Assembly: GCA_949751835.1 (NCBI GenBank)
Contig: CATKHK010000026.1
Location: 1-64,000, forward strand
Length of the DNA: 64,000 nt
DNA from: Blepharisma japonicum
Lineage: Eukaryota > Ciliophora > Heterotrichea > Heterotrichida > Blepharismidae
Reading direction: 5' to 3'
Shown: one piece after another, positions 44,471 through 56,631 of the stretch
Layout: every line of letters begins with the position of its first letter
How positions within the stretch are numbered: the first letter of the stretch is position 1
The notes under the pieces: model-generated
What the model was told of the DNA's origin: nothing
Databases searched by the model: none
The model's input: only the letters and a program-made list of their open reading frames with translations
Translations under genes and position numbers: made by a program

Positions 44471-47242
44471 TTAATTAATAGGAAGCCAAGAATAGCAAGG
44501 ATATCGACTTCTAAATAAATCTGGATCAGTTTTGAGCTGTTCTGAGTATTCATCACGAACTTCTCCTCATTTCGATGCGTAAACTTTGACTACAAAAGCT
44601 CTATCAATAAACTTATTTGTGGTAAGCCAACTATTAAACTCTTCAATTTTCAATTTTTTCAAAAATTCAATTTCCTTTTCCCTTCTTTCAAACTCAAAAT
44701 TCCTCTGCAAAATTTCTTGCCAAAAATATTCACTTTTGTCGCTTAAGCTATGAAAAGGCTCTTTTTTCTTAGAAATCACAGCTTTTTTATGCTCATTGAA
44801 ATCCTCGCCCAAATCTTCTTTGCTTTCTCTCAAAAATTCATTAATTTTTTCCATCAAATAATCAGGGTTATACTCTGTTGAGCAAAGCTTGATTAAAAGT
44901 CCTGACATTCCTCGGGTTATTCTAGAAGAAACTGCTACATAATAGCCCAGCTGTTGATTTGTCCTTAGCTCATCAAAAGCATCCTCATTTAAAATTTGTT
45001 CTAATAAAGATGTTAATGCTCTTTCTTCAACAGTAGCTGTCCCAAATTGATAATAAATTTCAATGACTGAGCACCCATTTGCTGGGTCTAATGCATTTAA
45101 TTTTCACTCTAAAATATTGTCCGAAAGAAGCATTACAGTTCTGGGTGAAAAATTTTTGACCCTTTTGCCTTCTGCTGCAAATAATAAACCTTCTGTAAAT
45201 TCACTTAAATCTGAGACGTCACTTTTAGGGATATTTCCAGTCATATATATGAGAACTTTTACATGAGCTAAGTTGCATATAATTTCTGAGGTTGCAAGCT
45301 GCTGGATTACTTCTAATTCATGTTCTTCTAGATATTGTTGGTGCTGCAAAAAGACAAGTCGTGCATTTCTTGAGTGAGCCTTAGGGTCGATATTAGCATT
45401 TTTGTATTTTTGGATTAATCTTTCTATAATAAGTCTTATAGAATTTTCATTAGGATACGATGTATAAATATATTCCATTATTTTTTCAATTAAAGCTTCA
45501 AGTTTGTCTGCAAATCCATTGACTCTGATTTCAAAGCAGTTATCGAGTGCATCAATTGAGATATTAAACCCAGCGTAGCTTGCCTGATACCCAAACTCAT
45601 CATTTATATCATTTTGCAATACTTCAGCTATTACATCTACAGTGACTGAGCGGAGAGCTGTGGATCTAAAATTTGGAATAAATAAAGCAATAAATGCATT
45701 TGCTCGGGAGTCTTTATATGAAATATCTGTGTTATACCAAGCTTCTACCATATCAGAGTTATAGACTTTCACTGGTTTTGGCTCTTCTATTTGTACCAAA
45801 TCGAAATTGGAAGGGATGAATTCATTTGCGGCTGGAAAATATAGCTTTTCAGCAATTTCTGGGCTGTTGGGGATTTCTGGTAAATCTTTTATGCAGTATC
45901 TTGTGCCAAACCATGTTTCTACCATGTTAGCTTCATTTTCATAGAAGTTTGAAGTTATATCAATACGAGCCCTTTCAAAATTAATATATTCAAGCATATG
46001 ATTTATTGCATCTCCGCTTAATTCTTCAATTAAATCATAAATTCCTGCAGTCAAAACTCTGTCAGCTGGAAAATGTTGAAGAGCCTTACTTATTTTTGAG
46101 CAATAGTCAACAGGCTCCATTCTTTCAAAATATTCGAATTCTAGCTCCTGCATTTGTTTAAGTTCATTATAGAAATACATGCAAGGTATTTTTGACGATT
46201 TCAGCAAGTTTATATATGTGAAAATCGCATTGATAACAGTTCCTATTTGTTCGAAGCCTTTTTTGGTAAGCTTTACTTGGATTCCTAATGAAAACCAAGA
46301 ACGGGTATGCTCCATGAATGGTCCAGCTCTTAAGCCAGTAGCTAATCCATTTTGTTTTAAAAAATATAAAATACTTCCTTTAGATTCATGCCCTAATAGA
46401 CTTTCTAAATAGCAGTCTGGTCGCGACGTATAATAGCTCCAAAACGGAGGCACCATTCATGTAATATCAATGGTTTTTATGTCTTTGACAGGGACAATGC
46501 CAAAATATTTATTATTGTTTTCTACTGAAGGAATTCCTAAATCTGTGTATAAAGGAGAAATATTTTTGTTAGGAATTTCTGAAAATCTCATAGATACCCA
46601 AGATTCTAGGGTTTCCATGTCAATACCAGGAGAATAAACACATAGTGTCATTATATTGGCGGAATAAAATTGATTATGAAAATTCAGTGCCTCCTGATGC
46701 AAATTTGGTTTTTGTGCTAAACTCCTAATATTTCCCCACGAAAAAGAGTTTAACTTATGCTGAGAATTCAGAGAAAACCCAAAAAGCGACTCTCTTCTGA
46801 CAGCATCATCTTGAACGGATTCATTAAATTCAGCCTCAATTGCTTGAATCTCTCTGCTAGAAGATTCTTCTTTTATAAGTGGAGAAATAAAAAACTGGGC
46901 AAATCTATCAAGAGCTTCTTCAAGTTCTTCTGGGTCAACTTCAAATAAAAAACTTGTAGACCCTCATAAAGTCTCTGCATTGCAATACCCACCATTCTGT
47001 GTTATAAATTGGCTGAAACTTTTTTCATCTGGGTATTTTTCAGTGCCAAGAAAGCACATATGCTCTAAGAAATGGGCTAATCCTTGCAAATCTTGAGGGT
47101 CGCTGAGAGAGCCAACACCCAGTGTTAGAGAGCATGCAGCTTGACCTTCAGATTCTGGCTCAGATATGAGGATTGCTTGAAGTTCATTAGGAAGAGTTAT
47201 GTGCTTATATTCTCTAGGGTCGCGAGTAGGCTTTCTCACCAT
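44471..47242 (-). CDS. IDE: Insulin-degrading enzyme-like M16 metalloprotease
   Basis: The 923-residue protein is a pitrilysin/insulinase-family zinc peptidase, close in length to IDE (about 1019). The inverted zinc motif HFLEH is at 57-61, and the third ligand Glu138 falls at the family's usual spacing in AIEAEFNES. CNAETLWGSTSF, the central domains and the C-terminal NQQLGYYV block also match. Four TGA codons are Trp (TLW, ITW, LEW, SKW). Active-site residues look intact. IDE degrades short beta-forming peptides inside a closed chamber. Confidence 0.93.
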
Positions 47243-47440
47243 TTCTTATGTAAGTAAAGAAAAGAGAAATGAAAATTAGGAATTATATGAGTTTTATTAT
47301 GTAAGAAGTAATTATATAATTTGAGATTATTTTAGATAATAAATGGAATTTTACATTAAAATTATTAATAAAGCTTCTTGAAGGTTTTCAATTGTTCAGA
47401 AGAAAAATATTTAAAACCTCCGCTAATATCTTAATTATGA

Positions 47441-48203
47441 CTAACTATTTAAGTATTCAACAAAATCATCGATCAGCACAGGCCAAGCTCCACTTGGATC
47501 ATACCCTTGCAGTCCTTCTCTTTCTACAATTATTGCAAAATCCAAAAACATTTCCCAAGTATCCTTAGAAACATCGTGCTTTTTATCTCTGCCTTCTAAA
47601 AATCCGATCCATCGATTTACCAAAGGATATTTTTCTGCAAGCAATAATCTTCATAGTGCTACTGCAGTTTCGAACCCTAAATTTCTTACCCCCACATCTC
47701 GACTAAAAGCAAACACATAATTATAAATTTCTTTAAAACTTTGAGGGTTATTCAATTCCCTTCTTAAATCAGGAATCTTTTGTCTGAGTTTAGATATTTC
47801 GTCACATCCAAGAGCTTTCATACCATTGCAAAATTCATCTTTTGTGTAAATTCCCATGGTCGCTGCATTAAAATATTTAGAAATCACTAAAATTACGACA
47901 TCCATTGGTTCAATCCCTATGTCTCTGCAAAAATTCTCAATTCCTTCCCCTTCTATTTGGTTTGATGTAGAACTTTTGTACCTTGTAAACAGGCTCTCAA
48001 TTTTTTTCGGATTTGTGGGTGCAGGTTGATCTCGAGATACTTGAGCTCCTGAATTGTAAAATTCATCTATGGCTACCTCAAGATCCCAGTTTTTAGACTG
48101 AAGGAACTTTTTAGCAGGGACATCCTGCATTCCGGTAATCGACATAAATTGAGCTAGTTTTTCGCGTTGTCTACTATTTAGAGACTATGTAGTGGCTTAC
48201 CAT
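47441..48203 (-). CDS. DCUN1D: DCN1-like protein (cullin neddylation)
   Basis: The spliced product is 248 residues. An N-terminal UBA-like helix set (REKLAQFMSITG, NWDLEVAIDEFYNS) precedes the potentiating-neddylation domain with FSRDVGVRNLGFETAVALW and the terminal YDPSGAWPVLIDDFVEYL. DCN1-like proteins promote NEDD8 transfer to cullins. One TGA is Trp in VALW. The first coding exon is only the ATG (48201-48203), followed by a 16-nt intron (48185-48200). Splicing adds SLNSRQREKLAQF, which matches the conserved start of the UBA region. Confidence 0.9.
48185..48200 (-). other. 16-nt intron directly after the start codon (DCN1-like gene)
   Basis: GTAAGCCACTACATAG on the minus strand, phase 0, A at position 11 (six from the 3' end). 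The ATG is the whole first coding exon. Confidence 0.8.
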
Positions 48204-48324
48204 ATCTAAATATTCGTAATTTATAAGATGATATTAGGTATTATTCGTATGATATGGGGTGCTAAAATGCCTTGATATTTGTAAGATTTATACAGAAATT
48301 AATGTTTGACTTTATATAATAAAA

Positions 48325-49641
48325 TTAATTTCCAAAATCGTAACGATTCCTAACACGAATTTCGGGCTTATCAATTTCTGATAGCTTTTTGATAGTAATT
48401 TCTTCTTCAATTAAATGTTCAATATTGGCAGCTATCTCTTTCATAGGGCCATCTATTATTTCTTTATTTTCTACTCTTACTGCTTTAGAGTTTTCTTGAG
48501 CTTCTTCTTCCTCTTCTATTTCTTCCTCATCTATTTCTTTTTTATCTAATTTACCGCTTTCCAAATTGCTGATTCTTTTATCTTTTTGTTTGCTATTGGC
48601 AATCAAAATATCCCTTTCATTTTCGCATTTAGTTAACTCTTCAGTCACTTTTGCCTTTTGGGCATCTAACGCTTTAATTTCATTTTTATATTTACCTTCT
48701 GCCCCTTCAATACTCATTATTTCATTCATTGTTTCACTTTCGACTTTTTTTCGAAAATCATCAAATTTTTGATGGGCTGCTTGCAATTGACTAGTTCTCG
48801 AAATAAGTTCAGATTGAAGCCTATCATTTGAATTTTCTAAAAGCTGTAAACGAGAAGCTAACGAAGATTTTTCTACTGATAGCTGCTCTATTAACAAAGT
48901 TTGGTCTGCATTTTTATCTTGAAGGTCAGTAATTAAAGAGTCTTGGGACTCTTGTATTGTTTTAAAATCTTTTAATTGTTTTTTATGAGAAATATTTTGT
49001 TGTGTTTTTAAAGACTCACTTAAGACTTCAATACTTTCTGCATGATCTCGCTTTAAAATATTAATTTCATCCTGAAGACTTATCAATTTTGTATGCTCAA
49101 TATTACATTTTTGCTTATTTTCTTCAAATTCCGCTATAGTGGTCTGCAAGTCTCCATTTAATTTTGCATTTTCTATTTGAAGCTGCATAATAATTTCACC
49201 TTTGTTTATTAATTCATTTTTTAACTCATTATAAACTGTTTCAAAAGTCCTTGTATTTTCCCTATCCTTTGCTATTTGTATTGAAGTTTTCAATGTAAAA
49301 GATACGTCATTCAGTTGATTTGTGGTAAGACCATTGATTTCTCCTCCATAAAATTTGGAATCCTCTATAATTCCTTGAATAAAAGGTATTAATTCTTCAG
49401 CTAAATCTAATTTCACAGAATAATCCTCTTCATCTTGATACTCCTCTATTAAAGCTTCTAAATTTTCTATATTATAACTATAATCTTCCTGTATTTTTTC
49501 CCCAAAATCTATCAATTTAGACATTTGCCCAATCTGCTTTTGCAGGCTTGTATATGCTTGTTTTAATTCTCTGTTTTCTTTTTCTAATTGCTCTACTAAA
49601 TTTTCTGCATAAACCCCAAAAATCAATATAAAAAATAACAT
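48325..49641 (-). CDS. Secreted or lumenal coiled-coil protein
   Basis: A 438-residue protein with a signal peptide (MLFFILIFGVYAENL) and then long heptad-rich coiled coil over most of its length, ending in an acidic run and a basic tail. No TGA, no intron. Signal peptide plus coiled coil suggests a structural protein of the secretory pathway, granules or cell surface. Family not recognised. Confidence 0.75.
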   Translation of the reverse strand: MLFFILIFGVYAENLVEQLEKENRELKQAYTSLQKQIGQMSKLIDFGEKIQEDYSYNIENLEALIEEYQDEEDYSVKLDLAEELIPFIQGIIEDSKFYGGEINGLTTNQLNDVSFTLKTSIQIAKDRENTRTFETVYNELKNELINKGEIIMQLQIENAKLNGDLQTTIAEFEENKQKCNIEHTKLISLQDEINILKRDHAESIEVLSESLKTQQNISHKKQLKDFKTIQESQDSLITDLQDKNADQTLLIEQLSVEKSSLASRLQLLENSNDRLQSELISRTSQLQAAHQKFDDFRKKVESETMNEIMSIEGAEGKYKNEIKALDAQKAKVTEELTKCENERDILIANSKQKDKRISNLESGKLDKKEIDEEEIEEEEEAQENSKAVRVENKEIIDGPMKEIAANIEHLIEEEITIKKLSEIDKPEIRVRNRYDFGN

Positions 49642-49663
49642 ATTTTTAACGTTAATGAATTAT

Positions 49664-51130
49664 CTATTTATTCGAGCATATTTTCAATATTTCTTTTTGT
49701 TTTGCAAAAAAGCTTCTATTTGCATCAACAATTCCTACATTGCAGGAGCATTTATCAGCGACTTCATTTTCACCAAGAAGCCTAGCTGGTTTTATAGCAG
49801 AATGGAAATACTCGCTTGAAAGTTCCCAGTCTTCAAGCTTACTGGTCAAAAACCCAAGAGCCAGCAATGTGTCGAGCTGAATTTTAGGATTCCTTATCCT
49901 CATCGCAAATTGAATACAAGCTTCTAAGTTTTGTTTTGCATTTAAATCTTCTCCTAAGCTTAAAAATGACATTCCAAGCTGCCCTAAGCTTATACACTGA
50001 GATTCATAATCCCCTCTTTTATTAGCCCAATTTAATGCTTTGGTAAAATACTGTACTGATTCCCCATATTTTCCAACCAATCTTGAAGTTATACCTAAGT
50101 TATAATAAGCTGCAAATTTGTTTTCTTTATCAGAAAATTCACAATGTTTCGTATGAAATTGTATGCTTTTTTCAAGCTTATTCATATTGTAATAAACTAC
50201 TCCTAGACGGTTTAAGGCTAATGCAGCACCTACAGGGTCATCAAGTAGTCTTGCACAAAAGAAAAATCGCTTATAGAACCTTGCAGATTCTTTATAGTTT
50301 TGGTTTTCTTCATTCATGGCTCCAAGGCAAAAGGACATGTGTGCTTCTTTTTGAACGTCGCCAGCTTGGACCCCTGCCTTTGCTCGTAATACTAGGTCTT
50401 TTAATGATGTATTTTGTAAAGCGTCGTTACCGGCTGGGATTGAAGGTGCCCAGCCTCCACCAGGCGTTAAAGGAGCTGCAACAGTTGCATTTAAGCCTTC
50501 AGGCGGCTGGACTTGTATTTGGTGATTAAAAAAGCATTTGTCGCCTCTTACTTGGGCTACTTCATTTTCTATTTTGTTTATTGATTTTACAGGTGATTTT
50601 GGACTCAAAAAATTTTTATTCTTTTTGTCCAACAACAAATCATCAAATTGCTGTGATGCCAAAATTGTTTTAAGTTTCATTAATTTTTCTTCTTTTGGCT
50701 GTACAAAAATTTCTTTAAATAAAATCATTTCTCCTTCAGCCTTAGAAATTGGGACTTGTTTTGGCTTATTTTTTGATGGAGTATTTGAGCTTGCCCTTGA
50801 TTTTCTTGGGAGTTTTTTTTCTATGCTTGTATTAAGAGGGGTTGGGACTCGATTTTGTTCTTGAAGATGGGCAAGAGATTCAGCTTTGGTCAATTCAAAT
50901 TTTTTTGAGGAGGCTGAGTTTAAGAGAAGTGCTGCATTTTTGGAATGCCTGCCTGGAGTTTTGTGAATCGTGCTTGCTGTATGGTAGACTTCTGGGGTAA
51001 CGATAAACTCAAATTTCTTTGAATTTAAAGAAGATGTCACAGGTCTGGAGTCAGCGAGTTTTATGATTTTTGCGCGGCTTGGGGAATCGATTATCCTTGT
51101 TGACCTGTTTCTTTTGAGATCAATTGACAT
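49664..51130 (-). CDS. TPR-repeat protein
   Basis: A 488-residue protein. The N-terminal half is basic and disordered. From about residue 240 it has five or more tetratricopeptide repeats (for example ALALNRLGVVYYNMNKLEKS and FAAYYNLGITSRLVGKYGES). TPRs form a groove for partner peptides. The pattern is reminiscent of GPSM/TTC-type scaffold proteins, but I cannot place it precisely. No TGA or intron. Confidence 0.78.
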   Translation of the reverse strand: MSIDLKRNRSTRIIDSPSRAKIIKLADSRPVTSSLNSKKFEFIVTPEVYHTASTIHKTPGRHSKNAALLLNSASSKKFELTKAESLAHLQEQNRVPTPLNTSIEKKLPRKSRASSNTPSKNKPKQVPISKAEGEMILFKEIFVQPKEEKLMKLKTILASQQFDDLLLDKKNKNFLSPKSPVKSINKIENEVAQVRGDKCFFNHQIQVQPPEGLNATVAAPLTPGGGWAPSIPAGNDALQNTSLKDLVLRAKAGVQAGDVQKEAHMSFCLGAMNEENQNYKESARFYKRFFFCARLLDDPVGAALALNRLGVVYYNMNKLEKSIQFHTKHCEFSDKENKFAAYYNLGITSRLVGKYGESVQYFTKALNWANKRGDYESQCISLGQLGMSFLSLGEDLNAKQNLEACIQFAMRIRNPKIQLDTLLALGFLTSKLEDWELSSEYFHSAIKPARLLGENEVADKCSCNVGIVDANRSFFAKQKEILKICSNK

Positions 51131-51350
51131 TGTTGATAATAATTAAATTAAAGAGAACTTATATTTGATTTACTTATAAGGGATCTATTTCTAATTAAAT
51201 AAAAGATATGTGATTAATTCAAATGAACCTTCAAATATTTGAAAGTGGCCTTTGGCAATCATGAGTATATATTATGATGTCTAGTAAATAGAAAATGATC
51301 TTTCATTTGATAGATAAAATATAAGTTTATTGTAAATATAGCGAATTTTT

Positions 51351-51734
51351 TTATTGATAAATAATCTTGTAAGGCTCATTAAGCAATAATTGAAAATCGT
51401 CTGGATCTAGAGTTTGCTGGGCTTTTGCGATTTCAAGCCCATAAACTGCAAGATCTTCAAGGCTTCTTAAGTCTCCTTGATGAAATTGAATTTTTAAATA
51501 TTTGCAAGGCAAGCTTCCAATGCTTATCTTTCTTTCTCTTGTATGAGTTAAAACAAAATCTTTTTCAACCACAATTCATTTCCCGGTTCGATTCTTTGAC
51601 ACACTTACAGTAATAATCGCTCTTGTTTTATATACCAAATTAATATAAGCCAAAGATGTAAGCTCTCTCAGCTCAATTACAAGCTCATAAGGCGAAATAT
51701 TATGGGTTGCATATGATATTTGCTCAATTTGCAT
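51351..51734 (-). CDS. Small beta-rich protein, possibly galactose-binding-like fold
   Basis: A 127-residue protein (ATG at 51734). A central TGA is Trp in GKWIVVEK. GSLPCKYLKIQFHQG followed by LEDLAVYGLEI resembles the last strands of discoidin/galactose-binding-like beta-sandwiches. This is a weak structural guess. It lies 23 bases upstream of the end of the CDC14 gene. Confidence 0.6.
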
Positions 51735-51757
51735 ATTTAAATTATAATAAAATTTAC

Positions 51758-53065
51758 TTAATTTCTATATCCATAATTCACGTGAACTGGAGAATATTGG
51801 CTGAAATATTCTCTTGAGGACTGAAATGGCTTTTTAAAAGGAGATCTTGAAGGCGACTGCTCAATTTTTGTATATACAGGAGGCCTGTCATATGCTGGAG
51901 TTGATGCTCTAGGGCGGTCCACTGAAGGTGTTGGCGAAGATTGTGGCGTCCTATGTGCTTTTTTGGCTGATAAAAGTCTTTGGGCTTGCCCTTGGTCTCC
52001 ATATACAGCTTTAGCTCTATCTGAAGGAGAATACTCCACAGAAAGTGCTGAAATTTGATTTGTTATATCCCTAACGCTATAAGTCCTATGTGTCTTCAAG
52101 TCATATTCAATCAAAAACTGCTGCTGAGGGCCTAGCACAGATCCCGGCCTACAAATTCTGGACCACCCTATGAATTCTTCAGCTGGAAAATGGTAATTTT
52201 TTATTGCATAACACCCTATAAGTGTGCCAGTTCTCCCAAGCCCTGCTTTACAATGTACAGCGACTGCCCCAATTTCCATTTCCACTATTGAATTAAATCT
52301 ATTTACAATTTCTTCACTAGGGACACTTCCATCTACAAAAAACAACTCAAAAAGGTTAATTCCATTCCTAATAAACCGTTGTTCATCATATGTTTTATTG
52401 TTTAGCCTTACTACAGCTGATACGCCTAGTTTTCTAAATAATGAAGAATACTCTTCTGGCGTATAATTACAAATCCCCATTTCTTTCCTCTCACTAGGGC
52501 AGCTAAACGCCAGCAATTTACCTGGGATTATCCAACTTATGTCCCCATTTTCTATTTTTTCATGAAATTCTGTAAATTGTAAGTCAAATCTTTGATAGTC
52601 AAACCACCCCAATCTGATACCTCTATCTAAGCCTCTTAAACAGTGTAAAATTGTACATTCATAATAACAAGGACCATAGCTCGCATCTCTAAAAGCCATA
52701 AAGCTTGGCAACAGCGCAAATGGTCTTCAGGCCTCGTTTGCTGTTTTTTTCATGATAACGATTTGAAAAGCTCCCATTAAGAAAGCTGCATTGGCACGTT
52801 TTGTGGGGTCTACTGAGCAGTAGTGATAAATGTGATAGTCTCGATATCGAGGGTCCTTTAATAGTCTATCTAGCTGTGTACAAAAACGATAAACCATTGA
52901 TAAATTCACTGGGCCGAAGTCGTCACAAAAAGGCTCATATACAAGCTCCTATGTGAAAATTACGTTATCAATAGTAAAGAAACAAGATTTTGGCTTATTT
53001 CGAGGAGGCGTACGCTCAGATATCCAAAAAAGACGATCTGGAATTATTTCAGCTGTGCTTGACAT
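51758..53065 (-). CDS. CDC14: CDC14-type dual-specificity phosphatase
   Basis: The spliced product is 430 residues. The N-terminal A domain has FGPVNLSMVYRFC and RANAAFLMGAFQIV. The catalytic B domain has VAVHCKAGLGRTG with Cys267 and Arg273, and then ICRPGSVLGPQQQFL. CDC14 reverses CDK phosphorylation at mitotic exit and also acts at centrosomes and basal bodies. A 15-nt intron (52949-52963) lies in the conserved N-terminus (FTIDN|ELVYEPF), and one TGA is Trp. The C-terminal tail is Ser/Pro-rich and disordered. Confidence 0.94.
52949..52963 (-). other. 15-nt intron (CDC14 gene)
   Basis: GTAATTTTCACATAG on the minus strand, phase 0, A at position 10. Splicing restores the conserved SIDEELVYE-like block. 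Confidence 0.92.
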
Positions 53066-53319
53066 AGAAAAATATGATTATTTAAAATGGAAATCGTTAG
53101 AGTGAATAGGCTTAGGATTTGAAGATAATTTTGAATTCAGTGAAAATAAGAAATGGATACTTAAAAGGTAAAGATCATTATTCAAGATTAATAGAGAGAT
53201 TAAGCTGATTATTAATGATAAAGTGTCTTGGAGTTTTCTAGAGATATTTTTACTACAGATTATTATAAAAATTGATAATTTTGGCTTGAAATTCTGATTA
53301 TAGCTTATAGTAAACAATT

Positions 53320-55353
53320 ATGGAAACAAGTGATTCCAATAGCTTATTGCAAACTGGGATCACTTTTTTAAGGACTTTTATGCAAGAAAATATTTCTGGA
53401 CCGCCTTTAAATCTTCCTCGTACAAACGCAGAAAATCTATCACTTGACGGCGAAGATGTGATTACTTATATTTTAGGCAGTGAAAACTTGTCCAATGCCA
53501 GAGATATTTTTATTAATCAATTTTCTTCAATCGAACCTATTCAAGATTCTTATCTTTGGAGAGCTCGTTATGCATTTCTTCATCAACAAATATTGACTCA
53601 CCAAGTAGAATCTCTTAAATCCCTCTCTTTATCATCTTATGAAAAAGCATTATCTCATGATTATCCACCATCAGAGAAAGCTCTTTTATTAGTAGAATAC
53701 AGTAGGTGCTTGCTTTATTATTTAAAATATGATCAATCTGAACAGATTTTGCTCCAGGCTCAAGAATTGGCTGGCTTATCTTTTAATTTGACTGGAAAAT
53801 TAGGTGTCAGGACAAAATTCCAGACTTTTAAGACAGCTCAGCTTGTGCTGGAGACCAGAAGCTCTGAAGAGGCAACAAATGTGGAGGCAGAAGCACCGGC
53901 CTCAATTAAATTGGATGAGGATTGTATACTTCATGAAACTCCTCAATTAGACCAACCTTCATTAGAAAATTGTTCTATTACAGATCAAATAATTTTGCTA
54001 GCTTGGGTGAACTATTTCTTTAAAACTAAGCCAAAAGATGAGCTTCAAACAGAAATCATTGCAAGCTATTTAGACAAAATTCTAGAAAAACCTTTAAATT
54101 GGCTGGTTTATTCCAAAGCTTTATTATATAGGTCAAAAAACCAATTTGAAAGCTACAAACATAAAGAAAGGTCTGCTTTACAAATCCAAACCCTTTTAGA
54201 CCAATTCGCCGACGAAAGCCCAGACGTAAACGAAAGGCTTGCCTACGTATTTTCCTTAAATTATCCTTTAAGACACTGATTAAAAGTAGAGCTCGGCGAA
54301 ATGTTTATGAAACTTGGCGCCCCTATGAGCGCTTTCCAAGAATTTGAAACAGTCGAAATGTGGGAAGATGCAGTCGAATGCTTAATTATGAGCAATTATT
54401 CGGGAAAAGCTACAAAACTTGCTAATGAAAGGCTAAGTATCCACAAAACCCCAAGGATGCTATGCGCATTAGGCGATATTACAAGAAACCAGGAGTGTTA
54501 TTTAGAAGCCTGGGAAATTTCTAATCACAGATATACAAGGTCTCAAAGGTCTCTGGCCAGAATTTCATTTGATGCAGGAAATTTCGAAAAAGCTATAGAG
54601 CACTATAAGCTTGCACTAGAAATAAATCCACTTTATGCGAACTGCTGGTTTACGTTAGGGTGTGCACAAATGAAGCTGCGGAAATGGGAGGATGCAGCAT
54701 TAAGCTTTAGGAAGCTTGTACATGTGGATGGGACTATAGCTGAGGGATGGAACAATTTGGCAGCAAGCTATATTCAGATGGAAAAGTATGAAGAGGCTTT
54801 TACAGCAATGTATCATGGCGTGAAGTATGACAGAATGAACTGGAAAATGTGGGAAAACCTATTAATTTTAAGCATCCAAGTCCGAAAAATTCCACAAACA
54901 ATCGAAAGCATTAGAAGCTTGCTAAGGCTAAACCAAACAAGAAATATAGATGAAAAAGTATTTGTGGCTTTAAACTGATATAGCAATGAAACCCAGAGGT
55001 GGCAAGAGGTTGAAAAAATTTACAGTGAAGTGGTAAATAAAATCAGCATCAACGGAAGAAGCTGGAAATGCTATGCAGATTTTGTCGAAATGTATGAAGG
55101 TATAAATGAAGATTTCAATGTAGAAAGGGTATTGAATTTAAGGCTAAAAGCATGTAGAGCTGTTTTGGGAACTCCAAACTGGGAAAAGGATAGTAGTTTA
55201 TGCAATGACCTTATTTTATTTGGGACAGAGCTAGCAGAGTGTTATAAAAGAGTCAATGAAAATCAGAAAATTGAAGGAAGACTATTCATGGAGAATATTA
55301 AAAAGAAACTTCAAGAAAAGCTAGAGAGAGAAGTAGAATTTCCTAATTTTTAA
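53320..55353 (+). CDS. TTC27: TPR protein of the TTC27/Emw1 type
   Basis: A 677-residue protein with an N-terminal helical region and C-terminal TPRs. The central FMKLGAPMSAFQEFETVEMW and LARISFDAGNFEKAIEHYKL, then AEGWNNLAASYIQMEKYEEA, match TTC27 (843 residues in human). Fungal Emw1 is linked to cell-wall integrity; animal TTC27 appears to act as a chaperone-type or vesicular factor. Two TGA codons are Trp (RHW, LNW). It diverges from CDC14 across 254 bases. Confidence 0.85.
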
Positions 55354-55548
55354 TACAAATTTTACACAAATAATTGTATTGCTTCATATTCTAATTGAAA
55401 AGTTTAAATTTTCCAATAAATTAATGAAAATATTTGGAAAATTATTATCTAATAAGGAGTCCCGAAAGGTATCTTATAGAAATAGGCTTTTTCCTTAATA
55501 GAATAAATTAATAATCTTTATTTATCCCTTGAGTTAGTAAAACTATAA

Positions 55549-56166
55549 TTATTCCTTACTTCTCCAAGACAAAGTAATTGGATACTTATCTTCTTCTTCA
55601 CTTGGCAAAATCGTCTGCACATATTCTCCAGCAATCACGTTCCCATTGCAGAAATTCCAAACCCCTTTACCTTTAGGCATATTATGGTCAAACTGCCCTT
55701 CATAAAAGCTTTGGTTCTTGAAAATCCATTTCCCTTTCATAATTTTTCCATCAGCCCAAACTCCTACTAATTTGGCGCCACTTTCCTTTACAATGTAAGT
55801 CCCTTTTCCTTCTTTTTTGCCACTTTTCCATTGGCCGCTATATATATCGCCATTGGCATATTTGAAAACTCCTTCCCCGTCTTTTTGTCCAGCTTTGAAA
55901 TAGCCATGGTACTCGCCTTTTTCATTGTAAGTCATTTTCCCTATGCCTTGCTTTTGGTCGTTATCATATGCTCCGACGTATTTGTCTCCATTTGAATAGG
56001 TATAAGTGCCTTTTCCATGCTTTTTCCCATCTTTGAACTCTCCTTCATAGATTTCTCCATTTGGATAGGTAGCTGTGCCAGTCCCTGTGTAAAACCATGA
56101 AGATTTTACCTGTGTGCCATCTTCCTGGACTAGGAGGTATTCGCCAAGTTCTTCTTCTGCGGCCAT
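55549..56166 (-). CDS. MORN-repeat protein, radial-spoke-head-like
   Basis: A 205-residue protein with about six MORN repeats (YEGEFKDGKKHGKGTY type) from residue 25 to 180. The short acidic N-terminus and length recall MORN proteins of axonemal radial spokes (RSPH1-like), although the same repeats occur in other scaffold proteins. No TGA, no intron. A ciliary role is inferred. Confidence 0.8.
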   Translation of the reverse strand: MAAEEELGEYLLVQEDGTQVKSSWFYTGTGTATYPNGEIYEGEFKDGKKHGKGTYTYSNGDKYVGAYDNDQKQGIGKMTYNEKGEYHGYFKAGQKDGEGVFKYANGDIYSGQWKSGKKEGKGTYIVKESGAKLVGVWADGKIMKGKWIFKNQSFYEGQFDHNMPKGKGVWNFCNGNVIAGEYVQTILPSEEEDKYPITLSWRSKE

Positions 56167-56631
56167 TTGAGTAACTGTTAACTATTTATGCAATTTATGA
56201 TATTGATTGATAATAATTATTTGATTTTTAGAATAATTGAGTATATCTTATGATGATAGGAAATTATTTAGCTTGTATAGGTTTCTTAGGGATAACTTGA
56301 GTAAATATTAAAATAAATAAGAAATTTCGCATGATTTCAAAGTTTTGTCAAATAATAGGATGATTAACTATTTAGGAAACTGGAAAAGCTCATCAGACCA
56401 CTAGAGCTTGCAAATTAAAAATATAATTGAGTTTTATTTATTGCTCAGTTAGTAACTTTATCTTCTATTTTTAGGACTTATTTAATCAATTTAAGTAAAG
56501 ACTATATTAATTTCAGTCTTTATTATTGCCGAGCAAAATGCCACATCTTTTAATCAATGGCCACAGTTACACTCAGATACCATCAGAAATTTAATTTATA
56601 TGGAAGATAAACTCTCTATCATCAATAATAA
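56167..56631. other. Divergent spacer upstream of the VWA gene
   Basis: About 465 AT-rich bases. One short plus-strand frame starts at ATG 56538 (18 codons, MPHLLINGHSY), which would be an upstream frame if transcribed with the VWA gene. Nothing else supported. Confidence 0.45.

Noticed and set aside
50083-50864. Plus-strand frames opposite the TPR gene
   Set aside because: They are shadows of the TPR-repeat gene on the minus strand.
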